A DNA stretch of 64,000 nt. It comes from DASUWK01 sp036378435 (GTDB lineage: Bacteria > Chloroflexota > Dormibacteria > Dormibacterales > Dormibacteraceae). The DNA lies in NCBI GenBank assembly GCA_036378435.1, contig DASUWK010000031.1, positions 1-64,000 of the forward strand, read 5' to 3'. Below, one piece after another: positions 1-8,649 of this stretch (positions within the stretch are counted from its first letter, which is position 1; every line of letters starts with the position of its first letter). The notes beneath the pieces are model-generated. The model was not told where the DNA came from, searched no databases, and saw only the letters and a program-made list of their open reading frames with translations. A program made the position numbers and the translations under genes.

Positions 1-3000
1 GTAGCTGAAAGAGGTCTGGCGGGCGGCGGCGCAGGCCGCCACCGCGCTCGGGCAGAGCGGCCCCGGCGGTGCGGTCGAGGCCACCGGCGTGGTCGTGGTG
101 GCGAGCAGATTGTCCAGGGTGAAGGTGTTGACCGTCGGCCAGCCGGCCTGGTTGTTGGCGTCCTTCAGGCTGGAGCCGGTGGAGGCGGCGAAGCCGGAGG
201 GGCTGAAGACCTGGACCGGGTTCCCGTCCGGGTCGTAGTAGTAGGCCGTCGTGCCCTTGAAGTTGCCGGTCCAGGCGTCGCCGCTGGAGTCCTGGGCCGC
301 CGCCGTGACCAGGCCGGGCAAGTTGTCGGAGTAGTAAGCCGTCTTCTGCTGCTGCCCCGTCGGCAGGTTGACCTGGGTCGGGTTGCCGTTGGCGTCGTAC
401 TGGTAGCTGGTCGTGTGCGCAAAGCCCGTCCCATTCGCCAGCGTCTGGCTGGCGAGCAGCTCGTCGGGCGTGTAGCTCGCGACGTCGGTCCGGGTCGGGG
501 TCGCGACCTGGACGGCTTTGCCGTCGCCGTCGTACTGGTAGCTGGTACTGACCGTGCCGACGCCGGTCGGGCTGGGGCCGATGACCTGCTCGACCAGGTT
601 GTCGCCGGTGTACACGTAGGTCATCACGCGGCCCGGGTTGGAGTTGGTGTAGGTCGGCATGAACAGCTTGGTCACGTTGCCGGCGCCGTCGCGGTTGACC
701 GAGGTCACGCAGACGCCGACGTCGCGCGGGTTGTTCGGGTAGGTCGGGATGGGCTGCGACGCCGGCGCCTGGATCGTGCCCGGGCCGTTACCGGTGGAGC
801 ATTGCGCCGACTGGCTCGGGCTGAGGCCGAGGTCGCCGTTGGAGCCGCTTTCGAAGCGAGGACTGTATTGGACCGCCGGCCGACCGTCGACGTCGAACGT
901 GGTGACAACCAAGTAGGCCGAAGTCGCGACCGACAGGCCCGCCGAGAACGCCTGCGGCAGCAGCTCGGCGACCTGGTGGCCGTCGGCGTCGTAGAAGACG
1001 CGGGTCCGGATGTTTCTTCCACCGATGGGGTCGAAGGCCGTGTCGTTGGCGGCGGTTGTGCTGTCCGCGCCCTGGACGGTGTCGGTCAGCCTGTTGTCGG
1101 CGTCATACGCGTAAGCCGTGATCCGGCTGGTCGAGTAGCCCGACGGTGCCGACGCCGCGGGTGGCAGGGTTACCGAGGTCCGGTTGCCGACCGCGTCATA
1201 GCCGAAGCTGGTGGTCAGTGTCGTCGTGCTGTCGCGGGGCTGAATCTGGCTGACTGCGCGGTCGAGCACGCTGTAGCTGTAGCTCACCGTCGTGCCCCTC
1301 GGATCGGTCACCGAGCGCGGGTTGCCATCCGCGTCGTACGCGTAGCTCGTGGTCAGCGCCTGGTAGGTCTTCGAAGCCGGCACCAGGTCCTGCTCCCTGT
1401 AGGTCGTGACGCTGACCGGCTTGTCTGCCGCGTTGTAGGCGCTGGTCTGACTGAAGTGACCGCCGGCCGCGCAATTGCTGCCAGCTCCTTCGCTGTACTC
1501 GCGCGGGGAACAGGCGACGAGCACATTGCCGTCGTCGTCGTAGACCCACTGGGCGGTGGTCGGGTTGCCGTTCACCAGCCGGGGACCGGCCGCCAGCGTC
1601 TTCCGGTGGGCCGCGTCATAGCGGAAGCTCGAGACCTGGTTGTTGCCGTCCGTCGTGCTGCCGACGTTGTCCACGTTGTCGTACGAGATCGACGACTGGC
1701 AGATGATCGTGGCGGCCGTGAAGAGCGAGGAATCTCCAGTGCCCGCGGGGTGACAGTTGCTATTCGAACTTGACGGGTAGTTGCGCGCCCACTGCGTCTT
1801 GACCAGGCGCTCGGCCGCGTCGTACTGGTAGACGGTCAGGTTGCCGTTGGCATCCTTCACCGACGTGGTCTTGCCGAAGGCGTCGAACGTGTAGATCGTC
1901 GTGGCCGAAGGCCCCGGCGAGACCACCGGGAGCGCCTTCGTCAGCAGCTCGTCGTCGTTGTCGAAGCTCTGGGTGATCGTCTCCGAGCTGCCGTTGGGCG
2001 GAACTATCTGCATCGGGTTGCCGTTCAGGTCAAGCGTGTAGCTGGTGACATCGCCGAGCTGATCCGAAGTCTGCAGGGCGTAGCGCCACGGCGAAGCGAA
2101 GGGAGCGGTGGTGGTGTCGGTTCCGCCGCCGTAGAGCGTCTCAGTGAAGTGACCCGCGGTAGGACTGACCGGGGTTCCCGGGTAGGAGCTGAGGCTGGTG
2201 CCCTGGGTCGCGTTGCGGTCCCAGGTCCGCACCACGTGTCCGTAGGCGTCGTACGCGTAGGCCACGAAGTTGCCCGCCGGATCGGTGACGCCGAGTAGCC
2301 AGCCCCCAGCCGACGTGTGCCCGGAGAGGTCGCGCTGGGAATCCCCGTAGTACGCGTATGTGTACGAGCCGCTGGCCTGGCCGGCGTTGACCAGCGGCGT
2401 GGTCATGGAGATCCGCTGACCGTTGGGGTCGTATGTATAGCGCGTGGTCGCGTGCGTCACACGGCTGTCAGGCGAGGGCGCGTCGACCTCGCAGAGGCTG
2501 CCGCTGTTGCCGGTCGCCGCGCCGGCGCTCGAGCAGAAGCCGGTGGGGCTGCCGGAGTTCGGGGCTGAGCCGGCGAGGTTGTCCGGGGCGTAGGTGGTCT
2601 CGAAGCTGGCGAAGCTGCCCTGGTTGGCCTGGCTGTTGCCGAGCGGCGAGAGCGAGGCCGTCCTGTCGCTCAGGTAGTAGAGGGTGCTGGCGTCGATCCG
2701 GGCGCCCGAGGTGATGGTCAGGTTCCCGGAACCTGCCGGCTGGTCGTCGAACGTGCGCGTACTGTTGGCCGGCGCTTCGAAGTACTCGGCGTGGTAGCCA
2801 TAAGTCGTGACCAGGTGGTCGGGGGAGTCGGTTTGGTCGCTCTTCAGAAGCTGGCCCTCCTGGTTGTAGAGCGAAGTCGTGACTTCGTCAGCGACACCAT
2901 CGCTGCCGCCGCCGACGCGCCGGAAGGTGCAGAGGTCGTTGTCGACCGTCTGGCCGTTGTTGTCGCAGTAAACGGCATTCGAACCGGTGGATCCGTCTGG

Positions 3001-6000
3001 CGCGACATCGCCGTCCCAAGTCCGGTAGGTCGTGTGAATGGTGCCGCCGCCCGCCGGCCCGTCCTGGAACTCTCCCACCCGGCCCGAGCCGTCGATCTCG
3101 GAGTAGGTGACCTGATCACTGGCCTCGGTGGCCGTGACTGAATAGGGCGACTCGTTGTAGTCGAGCGTGAGCTGGTTGCCGCGGCGGTCAGTAAGTGAAC
3201 TGACACGGGGCTGGCCACCGTTAGGAAAGGGGTCGTAGCTCGAGCTAAAAAGCCCGGTGTAGGTAACCGATATCGAGTTGCCGCGGGGATCGGTGGCCGA
3301 GCACAGCTGGTCGCCGCTGCCCCCGCAGCCGCCATAGGAGTAGGCAACGTAGCTTCCGTCAGGGTTGTACACGCGCAGCAGGTGAGAGGTGAAGAAGCTG
3401 CTGGCGCTCTGGTCACTGTAGTAGGTGGTCACCCGGCCGGCCGGGTCAGTGACCGACATCCTCCGCACCGTCAACGACGAGTTCCAGGGCGCAGGGATAC
3501 TGGAGACGCTCGAGAAGGTGAATGACCGCCCTGCTGTTCCCGAGACCCACTCGGCGATCGAGGTCAGCTGGCCGATGCTGCCGCCCGCGGCGAGGTTGCC
3601 AGAGTAGGTGTAGCGGATCTCGTTGCCGGCGCCGTCCTCGATGTCGAGCAGGTGACCATCCCAGCTGAACTCGCTGCGTAGCCGGTCCGGCCGCTCGCTG
3701 GCGAAGCCGAGCACGGCGGTGTTTCCCGGACTGGCACAACTGCCGGCGACTTCGACATAGCGCCAAACGCTGAGATGAACGCCTGCGGGCGCCGTGTAGG
3801 TGGTGTCAATGCAGATGGCAGCGAAACCGACCCCGGGCGTGGTCAGCACCCTGGGCGCCACCGCCGCCAGGGCACCGCTCAGACTCGGCAGCGAGAGCAT
3901 GGCGCTTAGAGAGCGCGGCTGGAACACATGATGGGTGCCGTCCTGGTCGATCAAGGTCACCGCCAGCGGGTTGGCAGCAGTTTGAGCACCGGGCACGTAA
4001 AGCGCGTCCGGCCCTGTACCCAGGTCGCCGAGATCTCCGGCTTCGGAGACGTTGAAGGTCCAGCCCTTGCCTATCGATCCCCCGAAGGGAGTGACGCCGT
4101 CCACGCCAAGGCCGCTCAAGAGAGCGGTGTCCTCGCTGTTATAGGTGCGTCGCAAGCCTATGGCCAGGTGACCGTGCAGCTGCACCGGTATCGAGTCGAC
4201 CTGCTGGAGGACTAGGTTGCCGTTTGCGACGTTGACAGCTAGATTCGTTTGGGGCCCTGCCGGTCGTTTGGCGTAAGTCCACCAGTCCTCGAAGCCGAGC
4301 CCCGCATCACAGATGCTGACCGTGGCGCTGGAGCCGAGGCTGGTGCCGAACGAATCCGTGGCGGAGGCCGTGTTGATCGCGTTGCCGCACGCAGCCGTCG
4401 CTCCAGAGCTGAGGCCAGCAGAGGTTCCGATGACGGTGTAAGTGACGGTTGCGGTGCCGCTGTTGGCATTCACAGTGTCGCCCGGGACCACCAGGTTGGC
4501 TGTGCTCGCCGGCAGGGGCAGATTGCGGATCGAGATCTGGTTGCCATTGAGCTGACACGTCACCCCGGTTGCGCAGGGCTGGCCATTGATTTGAATGGCC
4601 GCGCCAGTGCCGAGCAGATTGGCGGCCAGCCCGTCCGAAAGTGACGACGACGGATCCGAGCTGTATGCCGGATTGACGATCAGGACCTGGTACGTGATCT
4701 GCTGTCCGCTCGAATAAACGCCGTTCGCTGGTGCGTTGATCAGCGATTTGACAACGCGTGGCGCAGCCGGTGGAGGCGGACCGGTAGCGTTGCCGCTGCC
4801 CAAACTAATGCCATCCCAGTCAAAGTTGCCTGCGCTTTGCATGTTTGCCTGCACACGAAGAGTGGTGTGCGAGTAGCTGGCGTTCAGCGACGCTGTCACC
4901 AGCGTCCAGCTGCCCGCGGCGATGAAACTAGTCGACGAATCCTCAAGGGTGCCGTCGGCGCCGATAAGATGCAGCACTCCGTTGCGGCTCGCGCCATCGG
5001 GAGTCCGGACCCAAGCGCCCACCGTATAGCTCTGCCCGGGCGACACGCTGATGCTGGCGTCCTGATGAAATCCAAGCCCGAGGGTCGGCGTGTTCGTCTC
5101 CAGGTACCCGCTGCCTTCGAATGAGTTGCCGTTATTGGTGTAGACGACCGCATTGATCGTTGAATCCCAGTTCCAGCAGCAACTCCAATCTTCGAAGCTC
5201 GAGTTTGAGTAGCCGGTCTGCACCAGCTGGGCTCCGTCTACGTCCAGGTTGCGGCTCAAGGTGTGCAAGTAGAACTCGCAACGGATGTTCGTGTGCCCGG
5301 TGTTGTGGGTCGTCAGGGGCGCGGAGACGAAGGTCCAGCTCCGGCCGACCGAGAAGTTCTGGGTCCCGCTCTCCAGGGTGCCGCCAAGTGCCCAGATCAC
5401 AAGCGAGCCGGAGACCTGTGTCCCGTCTGGCGAGCGCACGTAGGCAGAGCACGTCCAGTTCTGGCCAGGCGTCGGGATGATCGATGTCGTCTGAGCGACT
5501 GAGCCGCTGTCCTGGCTCACGTTGAACTCCATGAACCCCGGGCCGTCCTCCGGGCTCGCCGTCCAATCGGCGTAGAACGCATAGCCCACGTGCGTCGGGA
5601 GGTTGTTGGCAACCCAGTGCGTGGTGTCGGAGTACTCCATGCTCGCGTCGGCCAAGCCGACGTTAACCAGTTGCCAGCCGTCGAGGTCGTAGGCATGCCC
5701 GGCGGTGTAGAGGAAAAGCTGTGCCCTGATCGTGGTATGGCTGCTCTGAACGTCGATCGGCACCAGCAGGTGGCTCCACTGGGCGCCCAGCGTGTACTGG
5801 CTGTTCGTCCCTTCGTTCGCGTTCGTCCCGATCGCGACCCCATTCAGGGTGGCAGTCAGAGCAGTCCCGTCATGTGATCGTGCCCATACGGAAAGCGAAT
5901 AGCTCTGGTTCGCCGCCACTGACTGCGCCACGTCTTGCCAGGTGGAGAGCCCGCTCGCGTTGGGTGTCAGCTGAGCGTAGCTCTGGCCCTCCTTCGCGGT

Positions 6001-7647
6001 CTGGTCGCTGGCAGTGCTGGCGGCGATGCCCTGGTCATAGTTCCAGGCGCCGATTCCGGCCTCATAGCTCGAGTTCGAGAGCAGGTTGCCCAGGGGCGGC
6101 GTCACGGAGGGGACGGTGTAGGTGATGGACAGATAGGAGTTGTTGCCGTTGTTGTTGTTGTCGGCCGAAAGCCGCTTCCAGTAGGTCTGGCCGTTGCCGT
6201 TCTCGTCCAGCTCGATGCCGTTGTTGGCCCAGCTGCCGCTGACCCAGTTGGAGACCCAGCTCGTGACGTTCACCGAGCTCCAGGCGCTTCTGGCCCCGGT
6301 TCCGGTGATGGTGCTGCCGATCAGGCCGGGCTTGTTGTTCCAGGTGATCGTCGAGGCGCTCCAGGAGCCGCCGGCCGGGTGCATCCAGAACGTCGTGACC
6401 GTCGACGGGTAGTAGTTCCAGACCCAGTAGCCCTTCCATGTCGCCGAATTGATGATGTCTTGGCTGGTGAGGCCACCCAGGTTGTAGTGCAGGAAGGACC
6501 ATTCGTCACCCGTATTGCTGTCCCAGTGGCCGACGTTGTCGACATAGGCGCCAAGCGTCGAGTCGTAGTCGGCGTTGAAGTTCTGGCTGTTGGCGACGCT
6601 GGAGACGTAGGAGTCGTCGGGGCTGTTCGCGGTGAGCGTGGGGTCGATGTAAACGGGGTAGACGCGGCTCGGGTCCTTGAGCCAGCTGCCGGAAGCGCTG
6701 ATGGTCAGAGTCTGGGCATTCGAATCGAGGGAGTACTGCAGCGGCGAGCTCGGCGAGAGACCTGACTGCGGGTCCTGCGCCGAATCCTGCATCCGGCCGG
6801 GTGGAATCGAGAACGAGTGGCCGGCGCCGTCGCTGAAGCTGATGGATCCGTCAGCGGCCTGGCTGGCTCCAAGGCCGGTCAGGTGAAGGGGGAAGGTGAC
6901 CTGGATGTCGGAGGAGCCCTGCCAGCGCTGGCGGAGGATGAAGACTTCCTTCACGTCGTAGCCGTAGAAGCGATATTGGAGATCGAGGCCGGGGGAGATA
7001 TTGGCGTAGGTAACCGTATTGCCAGACGTCGTCGGTGTGATGCCTCCGGACGCCGTGCCAGGAGGACCAAATCCGACGTGCTCGGAGCCGAGGTAGGCCG
7101 CCAGAAGGTCTGACGCGCTGGTCGAGGTACCGAGACGAAAGTCGATCGGAGCCGAGGCAGGGCCGATGTAACCGCCCGATTTGATCGTCGCGCTGGTGTT
7201 AATTGGCAGCCATTGGCCGCCGGAGTTCTGCCAGTTGACCGCGCCTGAGAAGACCTCCATGGTCCGAGTCCCGTCAGGGTTGGAGCACTGGTCGTAGTTG
7301 GGGCCTCGCAGGGTCGGGTCGTCGCAACCGCCAGGGCCCGCCGACGTGCCGGCAGCCTGCGCACGCTCGGGCGCGTTCCTGGCCGGCGGCTTCGGCCGAG
7401 GAGTGGGTTTTGGCAGAGGCGAGGTTTGAGGCGTTGGAGCGGGCGAGCCTTGGGCGACGGGAGTTGGGCTTGGGGCTGGCGCGGCTGAGAGGTAAGCGGC
7501 CGGACGAAGCGGCGGAGTCTGAAGGCGGCCGACAGCTGCACCGGTCGGGCCGCTCAACGCCTCCACGCAGGCGCCGAGCAGAAGAATCAGGCCGACGTTG
7601 CCGGTTTGGCCGGCGAGCCTAATCAGGCGCCGGCGGGCACGGTTCAA
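1..7647 (-). CDS. Giant RHS/YD-repeat secreted protein, C-terminus cut by the window edge
   Basis: One unbroken frame of about 2549 codons runs off the left edge, so the variable C-terminal tip, where toxin domains sit in this family, is missing. The TTG start (7645-7647) is chosen because it gives a basic N-terminus and a hydrophobic stretch ending LLLGAC (Cys27, possible lipoprotein site); the preceding in-frame stop is at 7729-7731 and the first ATG comes only at residue 130. Order seen: Pro-rich linker (about 45-95), a DNRLRE-like region (about 330-510), three similar beta-rich carbohydrate-binding-like modules (about 515-960), a DUF11-like domain (about 965-1105), then an RHS shell opening with RRTYNS (about 1165) and many YD repeats such as YQYDANGN and YAYDADGN to the edge. 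RHS proteins form cocoon-like shells that carry toxins or act as surface proteins; the role here is inferred. Confidence 0.88.
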   Translation of the reverse strand, partial: MNRARRRLIRLAGQTGNVGLILLLGACVEALSGPTGAAVGRLQTPPLRPAAYLSAAPAPSPTPVAQGSPAPTPQTSPLPKPTPRPKPPARNAPERAQAAGTSAGPGGCDDPTLRGPNYDQCSNPDGTRTMEVFSGAVNWQNSGGQWLPINTSATIKSGGYIGPASAPIDFRLGTSTSASDLLAAYLGSEHVGFGPPGTASGGITPTTSGNTVTYANISPGLDLQYRFYGYDVKEVFILRQRWQGSSDIQVTFPLHLTGLGASQAADGSISFSDGAGHSFSIPPGRMQDSAQDPQSGLSPSSPLQYSLDSNAQTLTISASGSWLKDPSRVYPVYIDPTLTANSPDDSYVSSVANSQNFNADYDSTLGAYVDNVGHWDSNTGDEWSFLHYNLGGLTSQDIINSATWKGYWVWNYYPSTVTTFWMHPAGGSWSASTITWNNKPGLIGSTITGTGARSAWSSVNVTSWVSNWVSGSWANNGIELDENGNGQTYWKRLSADNNNNGNNSYLSITYTVPSVTPPLGNLLSNSSYEAGIGAWNYDQGIAASTASDQTAKEGQSYAQLTPNASGLSTWQDVAQSVAANQSYSLSVWARSHDGTALTATLNGVAIGTNANEGTNSQYTLGAQWSHLLVPIDVQSSHTTIRAQLFLYTAGHAYDLDGWQLVNVGLADASMEYSDTTHWVANNLPTHVGYAFYADWTASPEDGPGFMEFNVSQDSGSVAQTTSIIPTPGQNWTCSAYVRSPDGTQVSGSLVIWALGGTLESGTQNFSVGRSWTFVSAPLTTHNTGHTNIRCEFYLHTLSRNLDVDGAQLVQTGYSNSSFEDWSCCWNWDSTINAVVYTNNGNSFEGSGYLETNTPTLGLGFHQDASISVSPGQSYTVGAWVRTPDGASRNGVLHLIGADGTLEDSSTSFIAAGSWTLVTASLNASYSHTTLRVQANMQSAGNFDWDGISLGSGNATGPPPPAAPRVVKSLINAPANGVYSSGQQITYQVLIVNPAYSSDPSSSLSDGLAANLLGTGAAIQINGQPCATGVTCQLNGNQISIRNLPLPASTANLVVPGDTVNANSGTATVTYTVIGTSAGLSSGATAACGNAINTASATDSFGTSLGSSATVSICDAGLGFEDWWTYAKRPAGPQTNLAVNVANGNLVLQQVDSIPVQLHGHLAIGLRRTYNSEDTALLSGLGVDGVTPFGGSIGKGWTFNVSEAGDLGDLGTGPDALYVPGAQTAANPLAVTLIDQDGTHHVFQPRSLSAMLSLPSLSGALAAVAPRVLTTPGVGFAAICIDTTYTAPAGVHLSVWRYVEVAGSCASPGNTAVLGFASERPDRLRSEFSWDGHLLDIEDGAGNEIRYTYSGNLAAGGSIGQLTSIAEWVSGTAGRSFTFSSVSSIPAPWNSSLTVRRMSVTDPAGRVTTYYSDQSASSFFTSHLLRVYNPDGSYVAYSYGGCGGSGDQLCSATDPRGNSISVTYTGLFSSSYDPFPNGGQPRVSSLTDRRGNQLTLDYNESPYSVTATEASDQVTYSEIDGSGRVGEFQDGPAGGGTIHTTYRTWDGDVAPDGSTGSNAVYCDNNGQTVDNDLCTFRRVGGGSDGVADEVTTSLYNQEGQLLKSDQTDSPDHLVTTYGYHAEYFEAPANSTRTFDDQPAGSGNLTITSGARIDASTLYYLSDRTASLSPLGNSQANQGSFASFETTYAPDNLAGSAPNSGSPTGFCSSAGAATGNSGSLCEVDAPSPDSRVTHATTRYTYDPNGQRISMTTPLVNAGQASGSYTYAYYGDSQRDLSGHTSAGGWLLGVTDPAGNFVAYAYDAYGHVVRTWDRNATQGTSLSSYPGTPVSPTAGHFTETLYGGGTDTTTAPFASPWRYALQTSDQLGDVTSYTLDLNGNPMQIVPPNGSSETITQSFDNDDELLTKALPVVSPGPSATTIYTFDAFGKTTSVKDANGNLTVYQYDAAERLVKTQWARNYPSSSNSNCHPAGTGDSSLFTAATIICQSSISYDNVDNVGSTTDGNNQVSSFRYDAAHRKTLAAGPRLVNGNPTTAQWVYDDDGNVLVACSPREYSEGAGSNCAAGGHFSQTSAYNAADKPVSVTTYREQDLVPASKTYQALTTSYAYDADGNPRSVTDPRGTTVSYSYSVLDRAVSQIQPRDSTTTLTTSFGYDAVGNRTSVTLPPAASAPSGYSTSRITAYAYDADNRLTDTVQGADSTTAANDTAFDPIGGRNIRTRVFYDADGHQVAELLPQAFSAGLSVATSAYLVVTTFDVDGRPAVQYSPRFESGSNGDLGLSPSQSAQCSTGNGPGTIQAPASQPIPTYPNNPRDVGVCVTSVNRDGAGNVTKLFMPTYTNSNPGRVMTYVYTGDNLVEQVIGPSPTGVGTVSTSYQYDGDGKAVQVATPTRTDVASYTPDELLASQTLANGTGFAHTTSYQYDANGNPTQVNLPTGQQQKTAYYSDNLPGLVTAAAQDSSGDAWTGNFKGTTAYYYDPDGNPVQVFSPSGFAASTGSSLKDANNQAGWPTVNTFTLDNLLATTTTPVASTAPPGPLCPSAVAACAAARQTSFSY

Positions 7648-7680
7648 ACGCTGGCCCGACGAGCCCTGGCCGAACCGTGC
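7637..7680 (-). promoter_or_regulatory. Inverted repeat over the RHS start codon
   Basis: Arms GCACGGTTC and GAACCGTGC (9 of 9 paired) enclose the region just before the proposed TTG start, and the start itself abuts the downstream arm. In the transcript this could form a hairpin that limits initiation; as DNA it could be an operator. A second weaker repeat (TGCGCAA with TTGCGC, 7678-7701) lies directly upstream. No convincing -10/-35 pair was found. Confidence 0.4.
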
Positions 7681-7827
7681 GCAAATAAGACTCTCTTGCG
7701 CGCATTTAGGCAGGCAGCGATTGCCACCTTAGATGAAAGTCCCTCCCGCAGTTAACTGACGAAGAAGACCAGCGAGGCATCCCGCAGGCGCTGGCCGATC
7801 GTGTTATAGAGCCGCGCCGGTAGGACG

Positions 7828-8649
7828 TCAAGCGTTAAGGCGAATCTCGTCGCTGGGAACTGTCCAATCGGCCGCGTCGTCACCCTGGAGAGCGGCCGAT
7901 TGCTGCTTGTCTTCGGCACCAGACGTCACTCCGCCGCCCTGTTCCACCGAGCCTTTCAGCTCAACGGCCAGGTGCTTTTCGAAGGCCGCCCGCTCGCCTG
8001 CCCGCCGGTCGTCGAACTTCTCATCCTCCCAGTCCTGGAAGAGCCGGCCCACCTCCTCGGCGGCACGGTCCTGGTGCGAGATCCGCCAGAGGAAGTCGAG
8101 AAAGCCTTCGCCGAAGCGCGGATCGCCGGGGATCGCGGGCCCGCCCTGGTCCAGCATCTCCTCCCACCTAACCGCGATCGCGATCGCGCGGACACGGCCT
8201 GGTGACTCCCACCAGTACGAGGAATGCCGGTGACGGTCACGGGCTTCGAAATGGGTACCGACCACGCCGTAGCGGGCGCGCAGCTTCTCCACGCCCAGCG
8301 CCAGCCAGCGCCACCACTGCTCTCGATCCTCCGGTGAACGCCGGCTCGATTCCAGGCTCCAGACCGGAAGGCCGTCAATCTCGAGCGGGGCGGCCAGAAG
8401 CGAGTTCAGCCTGACCTCCAGATCTCGGATCCGGCGCCGCGCCTCGCCCAGCTCGCGAGCGCGCGCCGAAGCTTCGGCCTTCGCTCTCGCCAGCTCCTCC
8501 TGCTGCTCCGCCCCTGGCCCCGGGCGGCTCTCCAGCAGCCTCTGCCGCAGCGCCGCGTCGAGGCTCTGCCCGCGCGCCGCGGCCTCGTTCGCCAGCCGCT
8601 CGCGGACATCGGCCGGCAGCGCTACCGAAACACGAACCTTGCCCTTCAT
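7828..8649 (-). CDS. Ribbon-helix-helix-type relaxase accessory protein
   Basis: 273 residues. Residues 1-45 (KVRVSVALPADVRERLANEA) resemble a ribbon-helix-helix DNA-binding fold. A charged coiled coil follows (about 48-85, QEELARAKAEASARARELGE), then a domain with many Trp and acidic residues that I do not recognise. The start codon overlaps the relaxase stop (ATGA), so the two are translationally coupled. MobF relaxases such as TrwC work with a small RHH protein (TrwA) that binds oriT; by position and N-terminal fold this is a plausible equivalent, although it is much longer than TrwA and lies downstream rather than upstream. The C-terminal domain could contact the relaxase or another transfer protein. 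Function inferred, not shown. Confidence 0.72.
   Translation of the reverse strand: MKGKVRVSVALPADVRERLANEAAARGQSLDAALRQRLLESRPGPGAEQQEELARAKAEASARARELGEARRRIRDLEVRLNSLLAAPLEIDGLPVWSLESSRRSPEDREQWWRWLALGVEKLRARYGVVGTHFEARDRHRHSSYWWESPGRVRAIAIAVRWEEMLDQGGPAIPGDPRFGEGFLDFLWRISHQDRAAEEVGRLFQDWEDEKFDDRRAGERAAFEKHLAVELKGSVEQGGGVTSGAEDKQQSAALQGDDAADWTVPSDEIRLNA

Noticed and set aside
415..1773. Open frame on the + strand opposite the RHS gene
   Set aside because: The minus strand shows continuous YD repeats here; the + frame has no recognisable fold.
844..7541. Several short minus-strand frames within the RHS region as separate genes
   Set aside because: They are out of phase with the YD-repeat frame, which was checked to be the same phase at about 0.4, 1.5, 2.6, 3.8, 5.5 and 7.3 kb.
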